Under the pieces are notes generated by a model. The model made no database searches, was not told the origin of the DNA, and saw nothing but the letters and a program-made list of their open reading frames with translations. A stretch of 52,049 nucleotides of DNA from CAIMDX01 sp041652155 (GTDB taxonomy: Bacteria; Patescibacteriota; Minisyncoccia; Minisyncoccales; JAQTVQ01). Each line of letters starts with the position of its first letter. Position 1 is the stretch's first letter. Position numbers and translations under genes: made by a program. Positions 15,523 through 24,664 of the stretch are shown here, piece after piece. The DNA lies in the NCBI GenBank assembly GCA_041652155.1, contig JBAZHV010000007.1:1-52049 (forward strand), in the 5' to 3' direction.

Positions 15523-16485
15523 ATGGTCATTTTTGTCACCGGCGCAGCCGGATACGTCGGTAAATTTTTTTTGAGAAGGTTCATTGCCGACCCGAAGATA
15601 GAAAAAATAGTGGCTTTGGACGCAGCCGGCCGCCCGGAAGGTTTTGACGATCCCAAGATAGTCTGGCTGAAAATGAATCTTGCCAAAGATGAATGGGAAG
15701 AGCGGGTGCTAAAAGAGGGGACGCCGCAAGCGGTTTTCCATTTTGCTTTTTGGATAAGGTGCGCTTACGGAAAGATCGCGCAAACAGCCTGGGAAAATTC
15801 TGAAAGCTGCAGCCGGGTTTTTGATTTTTGTTTCAAGAACAAAGTGAAGAGAGTCATTTATTTAAGCAGTGCCGCTGTTTACGGCGCAAGAAGGGAGAAC
15901 ATCAACCGTTTGTTTGATGAGAATGACGCCATTTTGGAAGAAAAATACTGCTACGGGATACAGAAAAGAGAGGTCGAGGAACTGTTGAAAGAAAAAATAA
16001 ATGAGACGAAACCGCAGACCCAGGTCTTTATGATAAGGCCGGCCAGCATCTCCGGGCCGGAAGGGGATAAAAGAAAAAAATTCGGACTGATGCTCGGCTT
16101 AAAAAAACTTTTACCGGTTCTGCCTATGGTCAATCGTTATTGGGCGAGGCAGTATATCCATGAAAAAGATCTGGGGGATGCTGTGGAACTGCTGGCTTTT
16201 GGTCCGATAAAGGAAAATTTCGAAATATTCAATCTGGCCTCTCCGGATATATTAACGATGAAAGACATAGCCGCCCTGCTTGGCAAGCGCACGTTCTTTC
16301 TGCCGGAGATATTTATAAAAATAAGCTTTTTTTTCGCTTGGCATCTGACGCTTGGACGCATTCCCACCGCGCCGGGCGCGGAAAATTCCTTTATCTGGCC
16401 GATCAATATGGATGGAAGCAAAATAACGAAGTTCGGTTTTAAATATAACCATAGCTCAAAAGAAACTTTTTTGGGAAAAGAATGA
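15523..16485 (+). CDS. NAD-dependent epimerase/dehydratase (extended SDR)
   Basis: Protein of 320 residues. The N-terminal NAD-binding motif is GAAGYVG (7-13), the active site has S115/S116 in YLSSAAVYG and the Y144-x-x-x-K148 pair in CYGIQK, and a later substrate-binding half (about 170-300) matches the extended short-chain dehydrogenase layout of UDP-sugar epimerases and reductases. It likely supplies or modifies a nucleotide sugar for the locus. It begins 13 bases after the sugar transferase gene and overlaps the flippase gene start by 4 bases (ATGA). Confidence 0.88.
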   Translation: MVIFVTGAAGYVGKFFLRRFIADPKIEKIVALDAAGRPEGFDDPKIVWLKMNLAKDEWEERVLKEGTPQAVFHFAFWIRCAYGKIAQTAWENSESCSRVFDFCFKNKVKRVIYLSSAAVYGARRENINRLFDENDAILEEKYCYGIQKREVEELLKEKINETKPQTQVFMIRPASISGPEGDKRKKFGLMLGLKKLLPVLPMVNRYWARQYIHEKDLGDAVELLAFGPIKENFEIFNLASPDILTMKDIAALLGKRTFFLPEIFIKISFFFAWHLTLGRIPTAPGAENSFIWPINMDGSKITKFGFKYNHSSKETFLGKE

Positions 16486-17969
16486 CAATGCTCGGCGATA
16501 TTAGATCGGAAATCAAAAAAATATTTTCTCCCGGCCGGGGACAGCAGTCGCAAGTCGCTAAAAATTTTTTCTGGCTGGGATTTTCGGAATTGATAAACAG
16601 GCTCCTTAAACTGGTCCTGATAATTTTTGTCGCCAGGATGCTGGGAGCGGTTGAATATGGAAAATTCACTTCCGCCATGGCTTTCGCCAGCATTTTTTTC
16701 ATATTTACCGATCCGGGACTGTCCCAGATAATGATCCGTGAATTTTCCAAAGAGACCGGAAAAGAAAAGGACATCTCCGCCCTTCTGTCCCTGGAGTCCA
16801 TTTTATCTTTGGCCGCTTTGTTCTTTTTGTGGGCCGGTTCTTTTATAATAACTTCCGACAGCCAGATCAGGGTGTTGATCTGGATAATGGGAATGTTCGT
16901 GGTGTCTGAAAGTTTTATGAGCCTGGCTTTCTCTTTTTTCCAGGCAAGGCAAAAAATGCATTATCTCGCGCTGGCCAAAATATCGGAATCTTTGATAGTT
17001 ACGGCCATCGGTTTTTACGCTCTTTTTTTTCAGCCTTCGGTTTTTAACTTAAGCCTGGGTTATCTTGCCGGCGCGGCATCAGTTGCTTTTGTCTTGATGA
17101 TCATTTTGAATTGGAAGTTCCTCCCATTGAAGGCCGATTTTAACAGGTCTGTCTGGGCGGAATACTTGAGATATTCCTGGCCATTGGCTTTAAGCGGTAT
17201 TTTTGTTTTGCTTTATACTAATATAGATTCGGTAATGATGATGCATATGGGCAAGATCGCGGAAAATGGATATTACAACGCCGCTCAAAAGATCGCCGCG
17301 GTCAGCCTTATCCCGGCGACTTTGGCGGGCGTCGCATTTTTTCCGATGTTGAGCCGGCTTTTTAAGGGGCCGGAAGAAAAGTTGCGCAATATTTGGAGCA
17401 TTTATTTCAACGCCGCCATCTTTTTGGCAGTGCCTATCCTTTTCGGGGGGGTGGCCTTGGCTCCAAAGATCATAGATCTCGTTTACAGTTCCGAATATCT
17501 GCCTTCCGTTCAGGCTTTCCAGATATTGATCCTGATGATGGCGATGAATATGGTCTCTTTCCCTTTCAGCCATATACTGTTAGCTTTTAACCAACAGAAG
17601 AAGATCTTTTGGGTAACGGCTTTCGGCGCCGTTTTGAACATCGGTTTTAACATTTTTTTGATCCCTCGCTATTCTTTATATGGCGCCGCCTGGGCCAGCG
17701 TTATCGCTTTTTCGGCTATGCTTTTTTCTTTTGTTCTTTTGGCATCAAAAGAAACTCCGATAAAAATTTTTGAAAAAAGAACCTTCTTAAATTTTTTGGT
17801 AGTTTTATTTTCCGGAACTGTTATGTATCTTGCGGTCAGCCAGCCTTTGGTTTCCGGTTTGCACCCATTATTGTCCGTGTCGATCGGAGTCGCGATATAT
17901 TCAGTTTGTTTTTTTACCGGGACGATCTTGGCGGGAATTTCCGGCCGCAAACATTTGTTTTTGAAGTGA
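16482..17969 (+). CDS. Oligosaccharide flippase (Wzx-like, MVF/MATE superfamily)
   Basis: Protein of 495 residues with about 12-14 hydrophobic helices spread over the whole length and an N-terminal NFFWLGFSELINRLLKL stretch typical of polysaccharide transporters. Such proteins turn undecaprenyl-linked repeat units to the outer face of the membrane, after which a polymerase or ligase joins them. The start overlaps the epimerase stop by 4 bases, so expression is coupled. MurJ is a possible alternative in the same superfamily, but the setting among sugar-transfer genes favours Wzx. Confidence 0.88.
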   Translation: MTMLGDIRSEIKKIFSPGRGQQSQVAKNFFWLGFSELINRLLKLVLIIFVARMLGAVEYGKFTSAMAFASIFFIFTDPGLSQIMIREFSKETGKEKDISALLSLESILSLAALFFLWAGSFIITSDSQIRVLIWIMGMFVVSESFMSLAFSFFQARQKMHYLALAKISESLIVTAIGFYALFFQPSVFNLSLGYLAGAASVAFVLMIILNWKFLPLKADFNRSVWAEYLRYSWPLALSGIFVLLYTNIDSVMMMHMGKIAENGYYNAAQKIAAVSLIPATLAGVAFFPMLSRLFKGPEEKLRNIWSIYFNAAIFLAVPILFGGVALAPKIIDLVYSSEYLPSVQAFQILILMMAMNMVSFPFSHILLAFNQQKKIFWVTAFGAVLNIGFNIFLIPRYSLYGAAWASVIAFSAMLFSFVLLASKETPIKIFEKRTFLNFLVVLFSGTVMYLAVSQPLVSGLHPLLSVSIGVAIYSVCFFTGTILAGISGRKHLFLK

Positions 17970-18035
17970 TTTAATATAAAATATTGGAAGAGAAGAGAAC
18001 TTTTCTTGGAAAAAAGAACAACCAGAGAATACCAT

Positions 18036-18824
18036 ATGCAAACAAAAAATATTTTACGGGCCGTTAAAAATTCTTTTTCTTCAGCTTATTTCTTAAGAAT
18101 TTATTGCAATTATTTTTTGAGGCATTATCTCTTTAGCTTTTCCTATAAAGACTATAGATTTTTGAGAGGGCGGGAGACATTGGACCGTCTCGAGACAAAG
18201 AGAAAGAGCTTCATTAGGCTTGGCGACGGGGAAATAGCCATACTCTATGGGTTTGATGTCCATTTCCAGCGTTATTCCGATGATCTGCGCCGAGCGTTAT
18301 TAAAGATACTGTCCGAATATGGCCCGGCCAGTCCATATCTTTTAGGGGTCCCCGTTGATTTCATAGAAAGGCTGGCAAGAGATAGGCATTCTCAAGATGA
18401 GACGTTGAGATGTTTCAGGCTTTCGGAAGCTTTTTTAAGAGATAGGCTCAAGAAGGATAATGTTTACGGAGATTCGCTTTTATTTTGGGATAATTTTCAG
18501 AAAGATTGGAGTTTTTTTAAACCGCTTTGGGAGGGCAAGGCGGTGGTGATGATAGGATCGATGTCAAAATATTTTCAAAACAATGATCTCCCCGGAGCCA
18601 GCAGAAATTTTATCGTCGAAGCTCCAGAGAAGGATGCTTTTGAAAAGTTAGGTTCCATAGAGAATAACGTAAAAGAGCTGGCGGATTCGAAAAAATTGGA
18701 AAAGGATAAAACGGTTATTCTTGTTTCTCTTGGTCCGGCGGCCAAGCCTTTGGCTTACAATTTAAGCAAAAAAGGCTGGATCGTTTATGACACCGGCCAT
18801 TTTTTCTCCAAAAAATTAAATTAA
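18036..18824 (+). CDS. GT-D fold glycosyltransferase (DUF1792-like)
   Basis: Protein of 262 residues from ATG 18036; an in-frame TTG at 18006 would add 10 residues and has a better purine-rich upstream stretch. The telling motif is FIRLGDGEIAILYG (near residue 65), which matches the GDGE-type metal and nucleotide-sugar site of the GT-D fold family first seen in streptococcal adhesin glycosylation. A later VVMIGSMSKYF and a C-terminal VILVSLGPAAKPLAYNLS complete the domain. It would add a hexose to a lipid-linked or protein acceptor. The next gene follows after 4 bases. Confidence 0.78.
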   Translation: MQTKNILRAVKNSFSSAYFLRIYCNYFLRHYLFSFSYKDYRFLRGRETLDRLETKRKSFIRLGDGEIAILYGFDVHFQRYSDDLRRALLKILSEYGPASPYLLGVPVDFIERLARDRHSQDETLRCFRLSEAFLRDRLKKDNVYGDSLLFWDNFQKDWSFFKPLWEGKAVVMIGSMSKYFQNNDLPGASRNFIVEAPEKDAFEKLGSIENNVKELADSKKLEKDKTVILVSLGPAAKPLAYNLSKKGWIVYDTGHFFSKKLN

Positions 18825-18828
18825 AATT

Positions 18829-19659
18829 ATGAATATTTTTCAAAAAATATCAGATAAGATCGCCAAAGAATCAAAATTTTTTTCCAATGTCTTCCGTTAT
18901 GGCAGCCCGGACTTGTGGCGTATAAAAATTTATTATTTGTTATGGCGAGCGGGGAGGATCAGAATGATCGTCGGGCCGATAAAAAAGAGAGGGTATGTAA
19001 AGTTCTGCGGGTATAAAATATTTTTGGCCGATGAGAGCAGCTTATATAGCTGTCTGGAGATAATATGCAATGAAACTTACGGCCGTCCCGAAGACTTTGA
19101 AGGAGCCAAAACTATCGTTGATTTTGGGGCCAATATCGGGGTTTTCTCTTTTTGGTGCGCGGTTGCGAACAAGAGCGCTAAGATATATGCTTATGAATTG
19201 GTCCCGGCTGTTTTTAAATTTTTAGACAAGAACATCAAGCTCAATAATTTGAACAACGTAAATGTTTTCAATTACGGGGTATGGTCCGAGGATGGGGAAG
19301 TGACCATCGAACAGCCGAAAGAGTATGGAGTATCGAATGTTTTTGAAAGATCGTCCGATGGCAAGGGGATATCATGCCGTTTAAAAAAGGCAAGATCGAT
19401 AATAGACCGATTCGAAAAAATAGACGTGTTGAAGATAGACATTGAAGGTTCGGAATATGAAGTTTTGTTCAGTCTGGGAGATAAGGACTTTGCAAAAATA
19501 AAAAAGATCATTATGGAGTTCCATTCTATGGGCGACAGCTCCCGTCCCGGAAAGCTTTTATCCTTTTTGAAAGATAAGGGTTTCGCGGTCCAGAGAGCGG
19601 ACGATCTCAAAGAAGAGGCTGGAATGCTCTTTTTGACAAACGATAATTGTCGGATCTGA
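18829..19659 (+). CDS. FkbM-family methyltransferase
   Basis: Protein of 276 residues. The SAM-binding motif VDFGANIGVFS (97-107) and the downstream LKIDIEGSEYEVL (201-213), with D204 and E206, are the FkbM signature. These enzymes O-methylate sugars or polyketides. In a polysaccharide locus the likely role is capping or decorating a sugar. It has an N-terminal stretch of about 90 residues before the fold, common in this family. It starts 4 bases after the GT-D gene and is separated by 58 bases from a second FkbM gene. Confidence 0.88.
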   Translation: MNIFQKISDKIAKESKFFSNVFRYGSPDLWRIKIYYLLWRAGRIRMIVGPIKKRGYVKFCGYKIFLADESSLYSCLEIICNETYGRPEDFEGAKTIVDFGANIGVFSFWCAVANKSAKIYAYELVPAVFKFLDKNIKLNNLNNVNVFNYGVWSEDGEVTIEQPKEYGVSNVFERSSDGKGISCRLKKARSIIDRFEKIDVLKIDIEGSEYEVLFSLGDKDFAKIKKIIMEFHSMGDSSRPGKLLSFLKDKGFAVQRADDLKEEAGMLFLTNDNCRI

Positions 19660-19717
19660 GATCAAAGCCTTTCGCGTTTTTACGGGAATAAACAGTCAGG
19701 AGTGTTTTTAAAAGAAA

Positions 19718-20560
19718 ATGAGCATAACCAGTTTGGCAAAAAAGATCGGCGACCAAAAAGACCCTGTTCGTTTTTTGTTTTCGAGGATATTGTGGCATTC
19801 CGGTTTGTGCCGGTTTTTTAAGATCGATCTCGGGCAAGGCCTCAAACTTTATTTCAATCCCAGCGCATTGTCGGCGACATTGTGGGCGGAATCCAGCGCC
19901 GATAAAGGCGAAGAGAGTTTTTTGCGCAACTATCTGAAAAACGGGGATGTTTTTGTTGATGTCGGCGCCAATATCGGATTGCTTACCGTTATTGCCGCCG
20001 GGGCTGTGGGCGAAGAGGGAAAGGTCGTCAGTATCGAGCCCCACCCCAAGATATTCGGATTTTTGAGAAAGAATATAAAATTAAATAATTTTTCCAATGT
20101 CGAGGCTCATAATTTGGCTGTCGGAGATAAGATCGGGGAGCTTCTTTTTTCCGATCATAAAAGCGATGAACAGAATATGGTTTCGACCGGGGGTTCAATA
20201 AAAGTAAAGGCGGTTCTTCTGGACAGCTTGGTATCTCCGGACATCAAAAAGATAGATCTGCTCAAGATCGATATCGAGGGTTACGAACTTTTTGCCTTGA
20301 AAGGGGCATCGAGCTTGCTGGCTCGCACGGATGCCATCTGCTTTGAAAGCTGGGATCGCCATTTTGGCCGTTACGGTTATTCCCCGAGAGACGTTTTTGA
20401 ACTGCTCAATAAAAATGGCTTCAGGATCTTTAAAATTTCCGGAAACGATCTTCTGGAGATCGGCGATGATTATACGTCAAAGGATTGCGAAAATCTTCTG
20501 GCCGTCAAAGATCCCAAGACGCTGAAGGAGAGGGCTTCTTATCTGACCATTGTCGAATAG
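19718..20560 (+). CDS. FkbM-family methyltransferase, second copy
   Basis: Protein of 280 residues with VDVGANIGLLT (80-90), SIEPHP (105-110) for the SAM ribose, and LLKIDIEGYELFAL in the C-terminal half. It is a clear family relative of the gene before it but divergent, so the two probably methylate different positions or sugars rather than being a recent duplication. The start ATG has a preceding AAAAGAAA purine stretch. A 40-base gap with an ATTATAAAATATTATAAAAT run leads to the next methyltransferase gene. Confidence 0.9.
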   Translation: MSITSLAKKIGDQKDPVRFLFSRILWHSGLCRFFKIDLGQGLKLYFNPSALSATLWAESSADKGEESFLRNYLKNGDVFVDVGANIGLLTVIAAGAVGEEGKVVSIEPHPKIFGFLRKNIKLNNFSNVEAHNLAVGDKIGELLFSDHKSDEQNMVSTGGSIKVKAVLLDSLVSPDIKKIDLLKIDIEGYELFALKGASSLLARTDAICFESWDRHFGRYGYSPRDVFELLNKNGFRIFKISGNDLLEIGDDYTSKDCENLLAVKDPKTLKERASYLTIVE

Positions 20561-20600
20561 GTTTTAAGAGGGAGTAGATATTATAAAATATTATAAAATT

Positions 20601-21407
20601 ATGAATGGAGAAAAAAGCATAGAATTTAATGCCAGCGCGCATAACAAGATATTCGACCGATACGAAAGAATACACGGGGAGATATTCAATCCCGTTGAGC
20701 AATCGAGGCTTCGCAGACAGTTGGAGCAGGCAGCTTCCCTTATCAAGAGTTTTTCTTCCGTTAAAAAAGCTTTGGACTACGGGTGCGGCAGCGGCAACCT
20801 GACCAAACATTTGATAGACATCGGTTTTCGTGTTTCGGCCGCCGATGTTTCGGAAAAATTTCTTGAACTTGTGGCGGACAGATACGGCGCAGAAGAAGGA
20901 TCCTTGAAAAAAATAAAGATCAACGGATATGACCTTTCCGGAATAGAAGACGGATCGTTCGACTTTTTTGGCAGCTACTCGGTGCTTCACCACGTACCAG
21001 ATTATTTAAAAATAGTTCAGGAGGCGGCCAGGGTGATCAGGCGGGGAGGGGTTATTTATTTCGACCATGAGGCTAACGATGCTTTTTGGAGCAAACCGAA
21101 AAATTATTGCGAATTTTTAAAGATGGGGAAAAAAATGAAATGGGGAAAATATTTGAAAGTATCGAATTATATCAATAAGATCCATAGGATGATAGATAAG
21201 AATTACAGTCCGGAAGGAGATATACACGTAACTTCCCAGGACCACATAGAATGGGACAAGATCGAAAAAATACTTGTTGAAAACGGCTGCGAGATATTGG
21301 TCCGGAGCGACTATCTCGTTTACAAAACAGACTATAAGATGGATATTTACGAGAGTTATAAAAATAAATGCAGCGATATGCGCGTGCTGATCGCCAGAAA
21401 AACATAA
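20601..21407 (+). CDS. Class I SAM-dependent methyltransferase
   Basis: Protein of 268 residues with motif I ALDYGCGSGNL (57-67), an acidic AADVSE after strand two, the FDFFGSYSVLHHV block (motif post II) and a RVIRRGGVIYFDHE loop. This is the Methyltransf_11/25 type, which often methylates sugars, lipids or quinone precursors. Position among sugar-transfer genes suggests it works on the polysaccharide, as a third methylating enzyme beside two FkbM proteins. The next gene starts 6 bases after its stop. Confidence 0.88.
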   Translation: MNGEKSIEFNASAHNKIFDRYERIHGEIFNPVEQSRLRRQLEQAASLIKSFSSVKKALDYGCGSGNLTKHLIDIGFRVSAADVSEKFLELVADRYGAEEGSLKKIKINGYDLSGIEDGSFDFFGSYSVLHHVPDYLKIVQEAARVIRRGGVIYFDHEANDAFWSKPKNYCEFLKMGKKMKWGKYLKVSNYINKIHRMIDKNYSPEGDIHVTSQDHIEWDKIEKILVENGCEILVRSDYLVYKTDYKMDIYESYKNKCSDMRVLIARKT

Positions 21408-21413
21408 AGATAT

Positions 21414-22334
21414 ATGGAGCCATTTTTTTCTATCATAACGCCGACCTATAACAGGGGAGAACTATTGAAGAGAGCTTTTAAAAGCGTTGAAGCCCAACAG
21501 TTCAGGGATTTTGAATGGATCATTATAGATGATGGTTCTAATGACGACACCCAAAAAATAGTTTCTTCTTTTATCGGGCAAAACGTGGTTTTTATTTCTA
21601 TGCCGCAGAACAAAGGCGTGAACGCCGCGAGGAACAGAGGTTTGGATGCGGCCAAAGGAGAGTATATAGTTTTTCTCGACAGCGATGACGAGCTTTTGCC
21701 CGACGCGCTGGCAAAGATGGCGGATATTTGGAAAGGAACGTCCGATAAAGATATCGGGGGATCGATCACTAGATGCGTTGATGCAAAAAACCAAAAAAAG
21801 ATAGGCCGGAGCAGAGCGAAGGAAGGCACTGTTGAATACGAAAAAATGATTTGTTCGGACAGCTTTTCGGGAGAGTTCCATATTTGTTTGAAGAGATCGT
21901 CGATCGGAGGAGATCGTTTTATGGAAACGGTCGTTGGATGCGAAATGGTCTTTTTTTTGAGGTTTTATAAAAAATTTAAAATGAGATACGCTGACGTTCC
22001 GACCCGCATTTATCATCGCGGCGACGGCATCAATTCGTCCGGGTCCATGGTCCGCAACGCCGCCAAAATGACAGCCGGATACGAGGTAGCCATAAGGGAG
22101 AACAAAGACGCCTGGCTTGCGCATTGTCCAAAGACTTTCATCCACTATTCGCAGTCCCTTGCTTTAAGATATTTGTTCGTCGGCGAGCCGAAAAGAGCGA
22201 GAAAATTATTAAGGTCGGTTCTTTCCGTTTCTTTTTTTTCGTCGTATTCCTGGGCGGTATATTTTCTTTCTTTTTTCGGAAAAAAAGCCGCCGTCAAAGT
22301 TTTTACGGCCAGAAACCGCTATTTGAATTCGTAA
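21414..22334 (+). CDS. Family 2 glycosyltransferase
   Basis: Protein of 306 residues. The N-terminal GT-A domain shows FSIITPTYNRG (5-15), the nucleotide-binding DDGS (39-42) and the metal-binding DSDDE (89-93). A cytoplasmic enzyme that adds one sugar from a nucleotide donor to the lipid-linked repeat unit. The last 60 residues include an aromatic hydrophobic stretch (FFSSYSWAVYFLSFFG) that may lie on the membrane. It lies between a methyltransferase and a GT4 gene in the same direction with short gaps. Confidence 0.92.
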   Translation: MEPFFSIITPTYNRGELLKRAFKSVEAQQFRDFEWIIIDDGSNDDTQKIVSSFIGQNVVFISMPQNKGVNAARNRGLDAAKGEYIVFLDSDDELLPDALAKMADIWKGTSDKDIGGSITRCVDAKNQKKIGRSRAKEGTVEYEKMICSDSFSGEFHICLKRSSIGGDRFMETVVGCEMVFFLRFYKKFKMRYADVPTRIYHRGDGINSSGSMVRNAAKMTAGYEVAIRENKDAWLAHCPKTFIHYSQSLALRYLFVGEPKRARKLLRSVLSVSFFSSYSWAVYFLSFFGKKAAVKVFTARNRYLNS

Positions 22335-22357
22335 CGCCACCCGCGATATAAACATTT

Positions 22358-23536
22358 ATGATCGGAACAAATAAAAAGATCAGGGTAGTTTCATTGATCA
22401 ATAATCTCGCTCCGGCCGGAGCGGAGAAAGTCCTGTTGCAAATAGCCGACAATATCGACAAAAATAAATTCGATCTCTCTGTTTGTTGTTTGGAAAAAGA
22501 CGTTACCCTCGCGAAAGATTTTGAAGCCGTCGGAGCGAGAGTTTTTAACCTGGGCATTGCGGGAAAATATGATATAACCGTTCTTTGGAAACTGTACAGA
22601 TTCTTGAAAAAAGGCGATTTTGATATTCTTCACACGCATCTTTCTTACGCGAATATTTTAGGCAGGATCATCGGGCGGGCAGCTGGAGTTCCTGCGATCG
22701 TCAGCACTCATCATAATGACCGGGGCCACCTTAAACCGATATTGCGTTTTTTGGAATCGTTGACCTTGCCTTTGGCCGATCTGGTTACCTGCGTTTCCGA
22801 AGAGGCGGAAAGGTCATTTTTCGGCAGTTATAATGAATTTTCTCCTTCCGCTTTGTCCCAGAAGATCAAACATCTGACCATTTATAACGGGATCGATCTG
22901 AAAAAAGTGGAAGACGTCCAGTCCGGCATTGATCCTTCGGCGAAGAGAAAGAAGCTGGGAATAGGGCGCGCCGATCCGATAATTATTAATGTGGCTCGTC
23001 TGATACCGCTGAAAGGCCACGCCGATCTTATCAGCGCTTTCGGCAAGGTGGTCAAAGCCATGCCCGACGCAAAACTTATCATAGCCGGATGGGGGGAACT
23101 GGATGACAAACTTAAAAAACAAACCGCGGGCCTCGGCCTGGAAAAAAATATTTTATTTTTGGGCCGCAGGGACGACATATACGAGATCCTTAAGATCGCT
23201 GATGTTTTTTGTTTGCCGTACAATTTTAAAGAATTCCCCGGAGGTTGGATGAGCATTGCTATCATGGAAGCCATGGCCGCCTCCAAGCCCATAGTGATAA
23301 CATCCGTTCCCGGAGTTGAGCGGGCAGTAATAGACAATAAAACAGGAGTGGTCGTCCCGATGGGGGATACTGATTCGTTGTCTAAGGCGTTATTAAAATT
23401 GCTTTGCGAGCCTGCTTTGGCAAGAGAAATGGGGGAGGCCGGCCGCTATTTGGCAAGAGAGAAATTTGCCATAGGAAAAACATCTAAACAATATGAAATT
23501 CTCTACGAAAGTTTGTTTAAAAATAAAAGCCGTTAA
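22358..23536 (+). CDS. Family 4 glycosyltransferase
   Basis: Protein of 392 residues of the GT-B fold. The acceptor-side N-terminus has NLAPAGAEKVLLQ, a variant of the GGAE motif, and the donor side has NVARLIPLKGH and the E-x7-E type site EFPGGWMSIAIMEAMAASKP (second Glu at 304), which binds the nucleotide sugar. It is a retaining transferase that extends the repeat unit. It is followed by another GT4 gene after 12 bases. Sugar specificity cannot be read here. Confidence 0.93.
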   Translation: MIGTNKKIRVVSLINNLAPAGAEKVLLQIADNIDKNKFDLSVCCLEKDVTLAKDFEAVGARVFNLGIAGKYDITVLWKLYRFLKKGDFDILHTHLSYANILGRIIGRAAGVPAIVSTHHNDRGHLKPILRFLESLTLPLADLVTCVSEEAERSFFGSYNEFSPSALSQKIKHLTIYNGIDLKKVEDVQSGIDPSAKRKKLGIGRADPIIINVARLIPLKGHADLISAFGKVVKAMPDAKLIIAGWGELDDKLKKQTAGLGLEKNILFLGRRDDIYEILKIADVFCLPYNFKEFPGGWMSIAIMEAMAASKPIVITSVPGVERAVIDNKTGVVVPMGDTDSLSKALLKLLCEPALAREMGEAGRYLAREKFAIGKTSKQYEILYESLFKNKSR

Positions 23537-23548
23537 TTTTTTAATATC

Positions 23549-24664
23549 ATGAGGATTTTTCATTTGACCACTAAATCGGAAATGGGGGGAGCGCAGACCC
23601 ATATTTTGCAGTTGAGCTGTTATCTTAAAGAGAACGGGCACGAGGTTGCCATAATGGCTTACCCTGGAGGATGGCTGGAAGATGAAGCCAAGAAGGCCGG
23701 GATCAAATTTTATCCCAACCAATTCATAGACAACAGCATTAGTCCCATGAAAAATATCAAAGCGATCGGCTCTATCTCGAAAGCGATCGCCGATTTTAAG
23801 CCCGATCTGGTGGCCTGCCACAGCACCAAGGCCGGAATTTTGGGCAGGCTGACGATAAGGAACAAGATCAAAACCTTGTTCACCGCCCATGGTTGGGCCT
23901 TTACCGAAGGAGCGCCGTTTCGGAGAAAACTGCCGCTGATCGTGATGGAAAGGATCTGCTCTCATTTTTGTTCAAAGATAATTTGCGTTTCCGAACACGA
24001 TCGCGAGCTGGCCTTGAGATGTAAAATAGCTCCGGCGGAAAAATTGATAACCTTGCATAATGGGGCGAAGGTCGTTAAAGAAAATGCTCCGAAAGATTAC
24101 TCCGGGATATTGAAAGTTATTTTTTTGGGCAGACTGGCCGCGCCAAAAGATCCTTTCACTTTGGTGAGGGCAGTCGCGGCTCTTCCCGACGGCTTAAGGG
24201 AAAAAATAGAAGTGTCTATTATCGGCAGCGGGCCCGATGCGGGCAAACTGGATGACCTGATCAAAAAATTCAAATTACAGGGAAGGGTAAAAGAGGCAGG
24301 ATGCGTACCCGTGCCGGATGTCTTCAATGCAATGAAAGAATCTCACATTTTCGTGCTGGTCAGCGATTGGGAAGGCCTGCCATTGTCGATCCTCGAAGCG
24401 ATGAGCAACGGCATGGCAGTGATAGCCAGCAGTGTCGGGGGAGTGCCTGAGCTTTGCCGTCCCGATTGTTCATTCTTGGTGCAAAGGCGCGATGTCGAAG
24501 GGGTGAAAAACGCTTTGGCAAAATTGATAAGCGATCCCGGCCTCGCAAAAAAAATGGGCGAAAGAGCCCATGAAATAGTGTTGGAGGAATTTTCGCTGGA
24601 AGGGATGCTCGAAAAAACCGTCGGTATCTACAAGTCTATTCTTCTTTCCGAAAAAGCAAATTAA
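23549..24664 (+). CDS. Family 4 glycosyltransferase
   Basis: Protein of 371 residues, GT-B fold. The N-terminus has MGGAQTHILQL, the middle a VIFLGRLAAPKDP loop and the donor site SDWEGLPLSILEAMSNGMAV with the Glu at 283. The family adds sugars from UDP or GDP donors with retention. Last plus-strand gene before the oppositely oriented sugar transferase; the two coding regions overlap tail to tail by 29 bases (24636-24664), with no room for a terminator between them. Confidence 0.93.
   Translation: MRIFHLTTKSEMGGAQTHILQLSCYLKENGHEVAIMAYPGGWLEDEAKKAGIKFYPNQFIDNSISPMKNIKAIGSISKAIADFKPDLVACHSTKAGILGRLTIRNKIKTLFTAHGWAFTEGAPFRRKLPLIVMERICSHFCSKIICVSEHDRELALRCKIAPAEKLITLHNGAKVVKENAPKDYSGILKVIFLGRLAAPKDPFTLVRAVAALPDGLREKIEVSIIGSGPDAGKLDDLIKKFKLQGRVKEAGCVPVPDVFNAMKESHIFVLVSDWEGLPLSILEAMSNGMAVIASSVGGVPELCRPDCSFLVQRRDVEGVKNALAKLISDPGLAKKMGERAHEIVLEEFSLEGMLEKTVGIYKSILLSEKAN

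Noticed and set aside
16482..17969. MurJ rather than Wzx for the flippase
   Set aside because: Same superfamily, but the gene is coupled to an epimerase and lies in a glycosyltransferase locus; I kept Wzx-like, with some doubt.
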